A stretch of DNA of 33,725 bases, from contig CALXIO010000024.1 in assembly GCA_944388385.1 (NCBI GenBank), forward strand, positions 1 to 33,725, in the 5' to 3' direction. The notes beneath the pieces were generated by a model. It was not told where the DNA came from. It made no database searches and was given only the letters and a program-made list of their open reading frames with translations. This document shows, piece by piece, positions 1 through 8,180 of this stretch (position 1 is the stretch's first letter; every line of letters begins with the position of its first letter). The position numbers were made by a program, and so were the translations under genes. Source of the stretch: an uncultured Ruminiclostridium sp. (GTDB lineage Bacteria; Bacillota; Clostridia; Oscillospirales; Ruminococcaceae).

Positions 1-265
1 GGCAAAAAGGTGGTAGCAAAACGAAGCCGTCGTGAGGGCGTTTACAACCGAACAGGCGACTTTTGCGTGCCTTTTTGTCGAAAAGGAGGAGCAAGGGAGT
101 GAAGCGAGGGGTAGGAGCCTGCCGACCACCCCGAGCATGAACGGACTTTGCGACGACGCAGGGAGGGGGCGGGGGGTGGGTGGAGTGCCGACCGCAGGCG
201 AAAAAAATAAAAGGGGTCGCATAGCCCCTTAACAGGGTGAAATTCCGTCCACCCCCAAAAAATAA
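1..265. repeat. GC-rich intergenic repeat, copy A
   Basis: Non-coding stretch that matches 32766-33030 in the same orientation over nearly its whole length, with scattered substitutions and small gaps. It probably begins before the window. The first 10 bases (GGCAAAAAGG) are the inverted complement of 70-79, apart from one change that turns a G-C pair into G-U, so an approximately 80-nt hairpin seems conserved in both copies. A second GGGG/CCCC hairpin lies at 213-230. The short ORFs here are low-complexity and unlike any protein I know. No gene is supported in 1-386. Confidence 0.8.
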
Positions 266-313
266 GGCAATCACCCCTCCCTTTAACATCACACCCCCCA
301 AAAAAACAAAAAC

Positions 314-385
314 AAAAACCGTCCACCTGATATGCACCCCAAAAGTTAGACACTTTTGGAGGTGCATATCACCGGGGCGGTTTTT
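314..385 (-). terminator. Terminator of the nifX-MATE operon with an IS-like palindrome in its stem
   Basis: On the minus strand, immediately after the MATE stop codon, AAAAACCG and CGGTTTTT form the base of a long stem followed by T-rich sequence (TTTTTG repeated). Inside the stem is a 44-bp near-perfect palindrome at 328-371. The placement fits an intrinsic terminator for the minus-strand pair. Confidence 0.7.
328..371. mobile_element. 44-bp palindrome resembling two abutted IS3/IS150-family ends (MITE-like relic)
   Basis: The sequence starts with TGATATGCACC, ends with GGTGCATATCA, and has CCAAAAGTTAGACAC and its near-complement in the middle. From memory, IS3/IS150-group terminal repeats often read TG...CCCCAAAAGTTAGACA, with terminal TG/CA. 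Here two such ends face outward with essentially nothing between them. No transposase and no clear target duplication are visible, so a purely hairpin-forming element without transposition history is possible. Confidence 0.4.
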
Positions 386-386
386 C

Positions 387-1766
387 TTATTCCCTTTCTT
401 TTTTGAAATTATTCTCCCTCATCTTTTTAAGCATCCTCGGGAAGAAAATACAGAAAATTATGGTACAGCAGGTAGCTGAGGTTGCATCTGCCACCGATTC
501 CGCAATAAATACCCCGTGAACACCTATGACCTGCGAAAGGATAATTGCTAAAGGCACAAGTAAAATCACCTTTCTTAAAAGGGCAATAAACAGGGATATT
601 ACCGACTGGCCTAACGCCACAAACATATTCTGACAGGTGCGCTGTAAACCGAATATGGTCATTCCTATAAGGAATAAGGGCATACACTCCCCTACCTTTT
701 CAATAAGCATAGTATCATCGGTGAACAGTCCTGCTATAAATTCCGGGAAAATCATCATAAAGGTATTCATTATAAAGAATATGCTTACCATTATTGCAAG
801 GGAATATTTAAAGCATAGCTTCACCCTGTCCGGATTATTCTGTCCGTAGTTGTAGCTTACTATGGGAACAAAGCCCTGTGCAAAGCCCGTAAGGGGTACT
901 GTTGCAAACTGCATGGCACTTTGCATTACAGTAAGGGTACTTACATAAATATCCCCAAAGCCCTTTAAAATGCCGTTTAAAACAAATCCCACAAGACTTT
1001 CCGTGCTTGCCATAATAAATGGTGCTATACCAAGGGCGAATATTGAGCCTATTATCTTAAAATCCGGCTTCATATATTTTATCTCTATACGAAGGGAAGC
1101 CTTTTTTGAGCATAAAAAGCCCAGTACAAATACCGCACTGCAAAATTGAGAAATAACCGTTGCAAGTGCCGCACCCTTAACATTCATTCCAAGGCCGTAT
1201 ATAAATATGGGGTCAAGAATTATATTAAGCACCGCACCTATAAGCACAGATACCATGGCAATAGTAGGTCTGCCCTGGGCATTGATAAAGGAATTAAGCC
1301 CGGTGAAGATCATTACAAACAATGTGCCCACAAGATATATATTAAGATAATCCATGGCATAGCCTATGGTATCCTCACTTGCCCCTGTAAACATTAAAAG
1401 AGGCTCCATGAAGATATATGTAAGGGCAGAGGTAACCACCGTAAAAAGTACCAGCAGTACAAAGCCGTTTCCTAAAATCGTTCCGGCTCTTTTTCTGTCG
1501 TTTTTTCCAAGGGCAATAGACGCAAGAGGTGCGCCGCCTCCCCCTACTATTGAAGAAAAGGCGGAAATAAGTATAATCACCGAGGAGGTAACACCCACCC
1601 CGGCAAGAGCATCAGTACCGATATTCTCTATGTGGCCGATATAAATTCTGTCTACTATGCTGTAAAGCAGATTTATAAGCTGTGCCGCTACCGAGGGTAA
1701 TGCCATCCTTAATATAAGGGGAAGCATTTTATCGGTGCCGAGCCTTCTTTCGTATTCGCTTACCAT
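387..1766 (-). CDS. MATE family multidrug/sodium antiporter
   Basis: This 459-aa integral membrane protein has about 12 hydrophobic segments in two similar halves. The N-terminus (LPLILRMALPSVAAQLINLLYSIVDRIYIGHI, shortened here to its core ALPSVAAQLINLLYSIVDR) is typical of the MATE/NorM-DinF exporter fold, as are the GVGVTSSV region and the G-rich middle loops. MATE proteins export drugs or metabolites in exchange for Na+ or H+; the substrate cannot be read from sequence. The ATG at 1766-1764 overlaps the TAA stop of the upstream NifX-like gene (TAATG), so the two are translationally coupled. A terminator follows directly. Length is normal for the family and nothing appears broken. Confidence 0.9.
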   Translation of the reverse strand: MVSEYERRLGTDKMLPLILRMALPSVAAQLINLLYSIVDRIYIGHIENIGTDALAGVGVTSSVIILISAFSSIVGGGGAPLASIALGKNDRKRAGTILGNGFVLLVLFTVVTSALTYIFMEPLLMFTGASEDTIGYAMDYLNIYLVGTLFVMIFTGLNSFINAQGRPTIAMVSVLIGAVLNIILDPIFIYGLGMNVKGAALATVISQFCSAVFVLGFLCSKKASLRIEIKYMKPDFKIIGSIFALGIAPFIMASTESLVGFVLNGILKGFGDIYVSTLTVMQSAMQFATVPLTGFAQGFVPIVSYNYGQNNPDRVKLCFKYSLAIMVSIFFIMNTFMMIFPEFIAGLFTDDTMLIEKVGECMPLFLIGMTIFGLQRTCQNMFVALGQSVISLFIALLRKVILLVPLAIILSQVIGVHGVFIAESVADATSATCCTIIFCIFFPRMLKKMRENNFKKERE

Positions 1767-2164
1767 TAGTTATGACAGCTTCCGTTACAGCTATGGCCGT
1801 GGGATGAGCAGTCATGCTCCTCGTCCTCATGGTGATGTGAGCAATTTGCCTCTGTGCTGTAGCATAAAGTACCGTCAATGTACTTAGCTATGGCCTCATC
1901 GCAGGAGCCTTCCACACCGGCAAATACAAATATGCCGTTTTGTCCCAGGGCATTTATGGCGCCGCCACCGATACCGCCGCAGATAAGGGCATTTATATTC
2001 TGTGCGTGAAGCAGGGATGCAAGCGCCCCGTGTCCCTCATCGCCGCTGTCGATAATTTCTGAGGAAACCACCACTTTATTTACTATCTCATAAACCTTAA
2101 ACTGCTTTGTGTGTCCGAAATGCTGGAAAATCTGTCCGTTTTCATAAGTTACTGCTACCTTCAT
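1766..2164 (-). CDS. NifX/NifB-type dinitrogenase iron-molybdenum cofactor family protein
   Basis: This 132-aa protein begins MKVAVTYENGQIFQHFGHTK, the classic start of the NifX/NafY/YjdB-like cofactor-binding fold. It continues with a glycine-rich ICGGIGGGAINAL segment and the GVEGSCDEAIAKYIDGTL block. The last ~25 residues are packed with His and Cys (CSHHHEDEEHDC...HGHSCNGSC), suggesting a metal-binding tail. There are no nitrogenase genes nearby, and orphan members of this family are common in Clostridia with no settled role; metal or Fe-S cofactor handling is an inference. The RBS GAAAGGAG lies 6 nt before the ATG, and a strong promoter lies at 2222-2250. It is the first gene of a two-gene operon with the MATE exporter. 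Confidence 0.85.
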   Translation of the reverse strand: MKVAVTYENGQIFQHFGHTKQFKVYEIVNKVVVSSEIIDSGDEGHGALASLLHAQNINALICGGIGGGAINALGQNGIFVFAGVEGSCDEAIAKYIDGTLCYSTEANCSHHHEDEEHDCSSHGHSCNGSCHN

Positions 2165-2221
2165 TTTTTACTCCTTTCATTTATCCCTCTTAGTATAGCT
2201 TATCAGAGGGTCATTATTCAT

Positions 2222-2250
2222 ATTGTAACACTATCTACCCCATAAGTCAA
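2222..2250 (-). promoter_or_regulatory. Sigma-A promoter for the nifX-MATE operon
   Basis: Minus strand: -35 TTGACT (2250-2245), 17-bp spacer, -10 TACAAT (2227-2222). A CCCTCT/AGAGGG hairpin lies in the short leader before the RBS. Confidence 0.75.
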
Positions 2251-2314
2251 TAAAAATGGAGTAAAAGTATCCAATTTTAAAGTGTAAAATATTTTGAAAG
2301 TTTTAAAATACATC

Positions 2315-2343
2315 TTGCAAAATTTCCTTTAATGTAGTACAAT
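2315..2343 (+). promoter_or_regulatory. Sigma-A promoter for the RpiR-type regulator
   Basis: Plus strand: -35 TTGCAA (2315-2320), 17-bp spacer, -10 TACAAT (2338-2343). It lies about 65 bp upstream of the chosen start codon and is divergent from the nifX promoter. Confidence 0.7.
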
Positions 2344-2406
2344 AATAAGTAATACCTATCCCTTTTGGGGAAAAGTTTTGGTTATAGTGAAAGGACGGTT
2401 TTAAAA

Positions 2407-3267
2407 ATGCAGGAAGACTTACTGGTGCAAATTCAGAATAAAATGGACACCTTTTCAAAAAGTCAGAAGCTAATTGCCAATTACATAATAAACAGCTATG
2501 AAAAGGCGGCTTATATGACGGCCTTGAAGCTTGGTAATGCAGTTAATGTCAGTGAATCCACGGTGGTGAGATTTGCCATAGAAATGGGCTTTGAGGGCTA
2601 TCCTGAGCTGCAAAAGTCATTACAGTCCCTTATTAAAAACCGCCTTACTGCCTTACAGAGAATAAATATCACCAATGACAGAATAGGTGATGACGGTGTG
2701 CTTAAAAATATTCTTACACAGGATATGGACAGAATTCGCCGTACCTTGGAGGAGATAGACGAATCCACCTTTGAGCAGGCTATAAATAAGATCATAAATG
2801 CCAGAAGAATATATATCTTAGGTGCTATGAGCTCAAGTATTCTTGCAAGATTTTTAGACTATAACTTCCAGCTTATATTCGATAATGTACATTTTGTACA
2901 GGCTATCAGCACAAGCGGTATTTATCAGCAGATAATAAGAATGACAGATGAGGATGTATTTATAAGTATATCCTTCCCAAGATATTCACAAAGTACCATA
3001 AATGCCACCGCCTACGCAAAAAGCTGTGGTGCAAATGTGGTTGCAATAACCGACAGCAACGCTTCCCCCTTAGCCCCCTATGCAGATGAGCTTTTAATAG
3101 CAAGAAGCGATATGGCAAGCTTTGCGGACTCCCTTGTAGCCCCCTTAAGCCTGCTTAATGCCATGATTGTTGCCCTGGGCGCTAAAAAGAAGGACGATAT
3201 AGAAAAGACCTTCGGCAAGTTAGAAAAGCTCTGGGACGAAAACGAAGTTTACAAGAAGGATGTATAA
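2407..3267 (+). CDS. MurR/RpiR family transcriptional regulator
   Basis: This 286-aa regulator has two domains. The N-terminal helix-turn-helix (roughly residues 1-75) contains KLGNAVNVSESTVVRFAIEM and GFEGYPELQKSL, the signature of the RpiR HTH. A C-terminal SIS sugar-phosphate binding domain (about 110-265) includes RIYILGAMSSS and VFISISFPRYS. Family members sense phosphosugars and control sugar or amino-sugar catabolism. An upstream in-frame TTG at 2365 exists, but the ATG at 2407 is preceded by AAAGGA with good spacing, so I take that start. The gene overlaps the start of the flavoprotein gene downstream by 8 nt. Its targets are not evident; nearby GH5 and GH27 genes are candidates only by proximity. 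Confidence 0.88.
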   Translation: MQEDLLVQIQNKMDTFSKSQKLIANYIINSYEKAAYMTALKLGNAVNVSESTVVRFAIEMGFEGYPELQKSLQSLIKNRLTALQRINITNDRIGDDGVLKNILTQDMDRIRRTLEEIDESTFEQAINKIINARRIYILGAMSSSILARFLDYNFQLIFDNVHFVQAISTSGIYQQIIRMTDEDVFISISFPRYSQSTINATAYAKSCGANVVAITDSNASPLAPYADELLIARSDMASFADSLVAPLSLLNAMIVALGAKKKDDIEKTFGKLEKLWDENEVYKKDV

Positions 3268-4471
3268 TACTGATATAGTCATTATCGGCGGCGGTGCGGC
3301 AGGTATGATGGCAGGAATAACTGCGGCAAGGCTTTATAAGTCGGTTGTCATAGTTGAGCGTAACGACATTATGGGCAAGAAGCTGCTTATTACCGGCAAG
3401 GGAAGATGTAATGTTACAAATAACTGCGATAATGATACTGTTATGAAAAATATCCCCACCAATCCGAGATTTTTATACAGCGCCCTGTCTATATTTTCAA
3501 CAGCGGATACTATGGCATTTTTTGAGGAGCTTGGTGTTCCCCTTAAAACCGAAAGAGGAAACAGGGTATTTCCCTTGTCGGATAAATCAAGGGATATAGT
3601 AAATGCCCTTAAAAACGAGCTTAAAAGACTTAATGTGCCTGTAATAAGGGCAAGGGCAGAAAAAATACTGACACAAGATGGCTTTGTTTCGGGGGTAGTT
3701 ACGGATAAGGAAACTATATCCTGTAATAGCGTAATTCTTGCCACCGGAGGAAAAAGCTACCCCGGTACAGGCTCCACCGGTGACGGCTATAAAATGGCAA
3801 GAGCCTTAGGCCATACGGTAACTCCCCTTACACCCTCATTAGTTCCCCTTTGTACAAAGGAGGACACAGGGGATATAATGGGGCTTAGCCTTAAAAATGT
3901 GACTGTGACACTTTATGATAAGGATAATAAAAAATTGTACTTTGATATGGGGGAAATGCTGTTTACCCATTTTGGTGTAAGCGGCCCTCTTATTTTATCC
4001 GCCTCTGCTTTTTATAGGGAGGGCTGTAAAATAAGCATTGACTTAAAGCCCGCCCTTGACGAAAAGAAGCTTGATTCCCGTATATTAAGGGATTTTGAGG
4101 GGGCTAAGAATAAAAACATCTCCAATGTGATGAGGGGGCTTTTACCGGAAAAGCTGATTTTACCTGTACTTTCCCGGGCGGATATTTCCCCTGATACTAA
4201 GGTGAATGTTATTACAAAGGAGCAAAGAAAGGCTCTTATTTCTATCTTAAAGTCCCTTACCTTTGAGATAACCGGCACAAGGCCAATAGAGGAAGCAATT
4301 ATTACCAAGGGTGGAATAAGTGTAAAGGAAATTGACCCTAAGACAATGGAATCAAAGCTGATACCGGGGCTTTATTTCGCAGGGGAAATAATCGATTGTG
4401 ACGCATACACAGGAGGCTTTAATTTACAGATAGCCTTTTCCACCGCATACCTGTCAGGAATAAACGCATAA
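3260..4471 (+). CDS. BaiN/YhiN (HI0933-like) family FAD-dependent oxidoreductase
   Basis: This 403-aa flavoprotein starts with a Rossmann dinucleotide-binding motif (DIVIIGGGAAGMMAGITAA, residues 5-23). It has the family blocks KKLLITGKGRCNVTNN, NRVFPLSDKSRDIV, ATGGKSYPGTGSTGDGY and FTHFGVSGPLILSAS. The C-terminal FAD-contact segment reads GLYFAGEIIDCDAYTGGFNL. These define the HI0933/YhiN family, which includes the bile-acid enzyme BaiN; the physiological substrate of most members is unknown. Length is typical. The start overlaps the end of the RpiR-type gene by 8 nt, so the two are probably co-expressed. A bidirectional terminator follows. Family assignment is secure; function is not. Confidence 0.88.
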   Translation: MYNTDIVIIGGGAAGMMAGITAARLYKSVVIVERNDIMGKKLLITGKGRCNVTNNCDNDTVMKNIPTNPRFLYSALSIFSTADTMAFFEELGVPLKTERGNRVFPLSDKSRDIVNALKNELKRLNVPVIRARAEKILTQDGFVSGVVTDKETISCNSVILATGGKSYPGTGSTGDGYKMARALGHTVTPLTPSLVPLCTKEDTGDIMGLSLKNVTVTLYDKDNKKLYFDMGEMLFTHFGVSGPLILSASAFYREGCKISIDLKPALDEKKLDSRILRDFEGAKNKNISNVMRGLLPEKLILPVLSRADISPDTKVNVITKEQRKALISILKSLTFEITGTRPIEEAIITKGGISVKEIDPKTMESKLIPGLYFAGEIIDCDAYTGGFNLQIAFSTAYLSGINA

Positions 4472-4477
4472 AAAAAT

Positions 4478-4509
4478 AAGCCATCGGATTTCCGATGGCT
4501 TTTATTTTA
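4478..4509. terminator. Bidirectional intrinsic terminator
   Basis: A perfect 11-bp inverted repeat AAGCCATCGGA (4478-4488) / TCCGATGGCTT (4491-4501) has T-rich sequence on the plus side and A-rich sequence on the other. It sits between the convergent flavoprotein and GH5 genes and can serve both. Confidence 0.9.
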
Positions 4510-5793
4510 TACTGTGGGAGCTGTTATTTCATAATCAGCCTTACAGCCTCTCATAATAGCTTCAATTATTTCCGGCTCTGTTTGAGTCATTGTAAATCTG
4601 TCAAAGATACCAAAGCCGTTTTTACCGTTAAAGCCGTTATCCCAGTAGACTGTAACTATATCTCTCTTTGCCGCTGCATAGTTTACATATTCGCAGAAAT
4701 ATGCTCTGTAAACGGTGCTTCGTTCATCGTTGTAGGATTTATCAATAGCTCCGTATTCCCCTATGATAACACCCACACCCTTTGATATAAAGCTGTCGTA
4801 AAGCTTATCAAACTGGCTGTCCACATAGTCCTCGTTATTTCTTCTTATGGATTTTTCTGTGGCATTTACTCCCCACTTGAATATACCCTTTGCACTTTCC
4901 TTTAAGCAAAATTCATAGGGGGTGTAATAGTGTACCGATACTAAAAGGCGGTTTTTCTCGCTGTCGGTGGGTAACTTAAAGTCAGTTCCCTCAACGGTGC
5001 TGTCAATATCAGTATTCCAGCCGGGCACGAGTAAATATCTTGTGGTATTCTTTGAGCCTGCTTTTCTCACCGTGTCCACAAAGATCTGATTATAGGCATT
5101 GATATTGGCATAAGCGGCGGAATCGATACCCTCATATTTTCCGTTGAACACCTCGTTCATGGATTCAAATATAAGTCTTTCGTCATAGTCCTTAAATCTC
5201 TCTGCCACCTGTGTCCAGAGCTTTTCGTACTTTGCCTTTATTGTGTCCTGATCCTCAGCATCACATAAAAGCCAGCCGCCACCTACTGAGTGGTAGCCGT
5301 CACCGTGTACATTTATAATGGCGAAAAGTCCGTTATCAAGGCACATATCAACCACCTGCTGTACCCTGTCAAGCCACTCTGAATCAATGGTATATTCAGG
5401 GCCTTCCCCTATCTTTGAAAGATAGGATACAGGAATTCTCACCGACTTAAAGCCGGCATCCTTTACCATTTTGAATATGTCCTCTGTAATGGTGGGATTT
5501 CCCCAGGCGGTTTCTGAAGGAACCTTGTTTGCATTGGCCTCCAGTTGATTGCCTAAGTTCCAGCCGGGCATAAGATTTTTGGAAAATTCCACCGCCCCTA
5601 AGGTATTATCAATAACAATTTCATTGTCATTGTCATTATTGCCGCTGTTGTTGTCTTTGCTTTCCTCTGCACTGCTTACAGCAGATGAGGTTTCATTTCC
5701 GGTATCTGATGATGTGGCGGTATTACTGCATCCCACAATACCGGTAACCATAAGAACGCCGCTGAGTATAGCGGTTAAAATTCTCTGTTTCAT
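4507..5793 (-). CDS. Glycoside hydrolase family 5 endoglucanase, lipoprotein
   Basis: This 428-aa secreted protein is predicted to hydrolyse beta-1,4-glucans such as cellulose, mixed-linkage glucan or xyloglucan. Residues 1-22 form a lipoprotein signal peptide (lipobox GIVGC, lipidated Cys22), followed by a low-complexity Ser/Asn/Asp/Glu linker to about residue 60. The GH5 barrel starts at PGWNLGNQLEA (76-86). The usual GH5 motifs are present: SVRIPVSY (117-124), NVHGDGYH (161-168), ESMNEVF with general acid/base Glu214, VSVHYYTPYEF, IIGEYG with nucleophile Glu346, and VYWDNG with Trp384. Both catalytic glutamates are intact. No dockerin or carbohydrate-binding module is seen, so it is likely a cell-surface enzyme. 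It is transcribed alone, divergently from the GH27 operon. Confidence 0.92.
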   Translation of the reverse strand: MKQRILTAILSGVLMVTGIVGCSNTATSSDTGNETSSAVSSAEESKDNNSGNNDNDNEIVIDNTLGAVEFSKNLMPGWNLGNQLEANANKVPSETAWGNPTITEDIFKMVKDAGFKSVRIPVSYLSKIGEGPEYTIDSEWLDRVQQVVDMCLDNGLFAIINVHGDGYHSVGGGWLLCDAEDQDTIKAKYEKLWTQVAERFKDYDERLIFESMNEVFNGKYEGIDSAAYANINAYNQIFVDTVRKAGSKNTTRYLLVPGWNTDIDSTVEGTDFKLPTDSEKNRLLVSVHYYTPYEFCLKESAKGIFKWGVNATEKSIRRNNEDYVDSQFDKLYDSFISKGVGVIIGEYGAIDKSYNDERSTVYRAYFCEYVNYAAAKRDIVTVYWDNGFNGKNGFGIFDRFTMTQTEPEIIEAIMRGCKADYEITAPTV

Positions 5794-5835
5794 AGAAATT
5801 CCCTTTCAGAATGTATTTTTGTAATGCTATCTTTA

Positions 5836-5864
5836 ATTTTAAAGGTTTTCACACTTATTGTCAA
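5836..5864 (-). promoter_or_regulatory. Sigma-A promoter for the GH5 gene
   Basis: Minus strand: consensus -35 TTGACA (5864-5859), 17-bp spacer, -10 TAAAAT (5841-5836), about 45 bp upstream of the ATG at 5793. Confidence 0.78.
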
Positions 5865-5907
5865 GTGAAAATAAAATAAAAAATCGGACAAAATAATAAA
5901 TAGTTTC

Positions 5908-5936
5908 TTGAATTTGCATCTTAACTCTGCTATACT
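5908..5936 (+). promoter_or_regulatory. Sigma-A promoter for the GH27 operon
   Basis: Plus strand: -35 TTGAAT (5908-5913), 17-bp spacer, -10 TATACT (5931-5936), followed by RBS GAAAGGA before the ATG at 5974. Confidence 0.72.
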
Positions 5937-5973
5937 GTAATTACCGACTACGGATATGAAAGGATAAAAAATT

Positions 5974-7164
5974 ATGGAAAAGTTATTAGGATTTTTACCT
6001 CCCATGGGCTGGAATTCATGGAATACCTTCACCTGGGAAATAAGCGACAAGCTGATTATGGAAATAGCCGATGCCATGGTTGAAACCGGCCTTAAGGATG
6101 CAGGCTATGAGTATGTTGTTATTGATGACTGCTGGAGCGAAAAGCAAAGAGATGAAAATGGCTGTTTAGTGCCTGATCACTACAAGTTCCCCGGCGGCAT
6201 TGAGCCGGTGGCAGAGTATGTTCATTCCAAGGGGCTTAAGTTCGGCATATATTCCTGTGCCGGCACTCACACCTGTGCAGGTCACCCCGGCAGCTTTGAG
6301 CATGAATTCAAGGATGCTGAAACCTTTGCAAAATGGGGTGTAGACTATCTTAAGTATGACTACTGCTATAAGCCCTTGCAGGTACCGGGGGAAATTTTAT
6401 ATAAGCGTATGTCCACTGCCCTTCGCAACTGCGGCAGAGATATTTTATTCTCCGCTTGTAACTGGGGTAATGACAATGTGTATAAGTGGATAAGAGAATC
6501 CGGGGCCCATATGTTCCGTTCAACAGGAGATATTCAGGACAGCTGGCAGTCCATAAAAAACCTTGCCCTTTCTCAGATGGGTAATGAATGCTACGGCGGT
6601 AATTTCTGCCATAATGATATAGATATGCTGGTTGTAGGTATGAACGGCTCCAGCAACAACGAATACATAAACGGCTCAGGTGATGACCAGTTTGCAAACA
6701 AGGACGGCAAGGGTCTTGGAGGCTGTACAGATATTGAGTATAAAACCCACTTTGCTTTGTGGGCTATTATGAATTCCCCTCTTATTATCGGCTGTGATAT
6801 AAGAAAAATGAGCCCCTGCGCAAAGGAAATCCTTACAAACAAGGATATTATCGCCATAAACCAGGATATAGAGTGCAGAGGTCCCTACCGCATAAGCCAA
6901 TGGAATAACCCTGAGAATATATTCTCCCTTGTAAAGCCCCTTGCAAACGGGGATTTTGCAATAGGTATGTTTAATTTCGGGGATGCCAATGCGGAAATGT
7001 CACTTCAGCTTTGGGATATAGGTCTTTCTGCTGCTGCCGGTGTGGGAGTTGAGATGTACGACTGCCATAAGCATGAGGTGGAGGGACAGTATTTTGAGCG
7101 CTATGTTACTACAATAGCACCCCATGACTGCCGTATGTTCAGAGCTAAGGTTATAAAGAAGTAA
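5974..7164 (+). CDS. Glycoside hydrolase family 27 alpha-galactosidase
   Basis: This 396-aa enzyme is predicted to release terminal alpha-galactose from galacto-oligosaccharides or galactomannan. It opens directly with the GH27 barrel motif PPMGWNSWNTF (9-19), then VVIDDCW (48-54) and GIYSCAGTHTCAGHPGS (91-107). YLKYDYC contains the expected nucleophile Asp129 and RSTGDIQDSW the expected acid/base Asp186. The C-terminal ~80 residues form the usual beta-sandwich. There is no signal peptide, so it is cytoplasmic and would act on imported oligosaccharides. It is the first gene of a four-gene operon; its stop overlaps the next start (TAATG). Confidence 0.92.
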   Translation: MEKLLGFLPPMGWNSWNTFTWEISDKLIMEIADAMVETGLKDAGYEYVVIDDCWSEKQRDENGCLVPDHYKFPGGIEPVAEYVHSKGLKFGIYSCAGTHTCAGHPGSFEHEFKDAETFAKWGVDYLKYDYCYKPLQVPGEILYKRMSTALRNCGRDILFSACNWGNDNVYKWIRESGAHMFRSTGDIQDSWQSIKNLALSQMGNECYGGNFCHNDIDMLVVGMNGSSNNEYINGSGDDQFANKDGKGLGGCTDIEYKTHFALWAIMNSPLIIGCDIRKMSPCAKEILTNKDIIAINQDIECRGPYRISQWNNPENIFSLVKPLANGDFAIGMFNFGDANAEMSLQLWDIGLSAAAGVGVEMYDCHKHEVEGQYFERYVTTIAPHDCRMFRAKVIKK

Positions 7165-7367
7165 TGGCTAATTACAGCACCTGTAAACAATGCGGAGCGC
7201 CTCTTCACAGCGACGATATAGCCATATATCAGAAGCTGGTTTTCAGAGGGGCTACGGAGTTTTTGTGTATAGACTGCCTTGCCCTATACTTTGACACCAC
7301 AAGAAAGGTAATAGAGGACAGAATAGACTACTACCGCAAAAGCGGACATTGTACCCTGTTTCGGTAA
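7164..7367 (+). CDS. Small zinc-ribbon protein (unknown function)
   Basis: This 67-aa protein has two CxxC pairs (Cys7/Cys10 and Cys35/Cys38) in the contexts CKQCGAPL and FLCIDCL, the geometry of a four-cysteine zinc ribbon. A basic helical tail follows (TRKVIEDRIDYYRKSGHC). I do not recognise a named family. Its ATG overlaps the alpha-galactosidase stop by one base, and the permease gene starts 9 bp downstream, so it is clearly an operon member. A regulatory or adaptor role is only a guess. Confidence 0.72.
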   Translation: MANYSTCKQCGAPLHSDDIAIYQKLVFRGATEFLCIDCLALYFDTTRKVIEDRIDYYRKSGHCTLFR

Positions 7368-7376
7368 GGAGGTACC

Positions 7377-8166
7377 ATGGAGCTTTTTATTACAATACTG
7401 GTAACCTTTTTTGCCGGGGTGGGGGCAGGACTCGGCACCGGCTTTGCAGGTATGAGTGCGGCGGCGGTGATAACCCCCCATGCTCACCACCTTTTTGGGA
7501 ATGGACCCCTATATTTCGGTGGGTATAGCCTTAGCCTCAGATGTACTTGCAAGTGCGGTTTCTGCCTACACCTACGGGAAAAATAAAAATCTTGATATTA
7601 AAAACGGCATTGTGATGATGGTAAGCGTGCTTTTGTTTACCGTTGTGGGAAGCTATGTTTCAAGCCTGCTTCCTCCTGCCACCATGGGTGGATTTTCCGT
7701 ATTTATGACCTTTTTACTTGGTATAAAGTTTATAGTAAAGCCGGTTATGACCACTAAAAGCCAGATGGAGGAGGTTCCTGCCAAAAAACGGCTGATACAG
7801 TCGGTGATTTCGGGTGTTATAGTGGGCTTTATATGTGGCTTTATAGGTGCAGGGGGAGGCATGATGATGCTTCTTATACTGACCTCCGTTCTTGGCTATG
7901 AGCTTAAAACCGCTGTGGGCACAAGCGTATTTATAATGACCTTTACCGCCCTTACAGGCTCAATATCCCACTTTGCCATGGGTGGTGCGCCGGATATTCT
8001 TGTAACGGTGCTTTGTATAGTATTCACCTTTATATGGGCAAGAATAGGGGCTGTATTTGCAAACAAGGCCACACCCAAAACCCTTAACCGTGCTACGGGT
8101 ATAGTGCTTGTGGTACTGGGTGTATCGGTTATGGGATTTAACTTAACATCTATGCTTACAGCCTAA
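7377..8166 (+). pseudogene. TauE/SafE family sulfite/anion permease, frameshifted at a C6 tract
   Basis: A good start (RBS AAGGAGG, ATG 7377) opens a TauE/SafE N-terminus (TFFAGVGAGLGTGFAGMSAAAVITP). The frame then runs off after a run of six Cs at 7474-7479. The rest of the permease continues in the next frame from 7480 (MLTTFLGMDPYISVGIALAS) to 8166. It includes the second glycine-rich repeat GFICGFIGAGGGMMMLLILT and the C-terminal membrane helices. Removing one C would give a single ~262-aa protein of normal length. Possible explanations are a real frameshift mutation, slippage-based phase variation, or a homopolymer sequencing error. If translated separately, the 228-aa downstream frame lacks the first helix. 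TauE/SafE proteins export sulfite or organosulfonates, but many members are uncharacterised. Confidence 0.82.
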
Positions 8167-8180
8167 GGAAAGGAATAATC

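Noticed and set aside
32..479. Short overlapping ORFs in the left repeat region
   Set aside because: Low-complexity translations, no family motifs, overlap with repeat and terminator structures, and homologous frames not maintained in repeat copy B.
1766..2164. NifX-like gene as evidence for nitrogen fixation
   Set aside because: Orphan members of this family are common in Clostridia and no nif structural genes are present.
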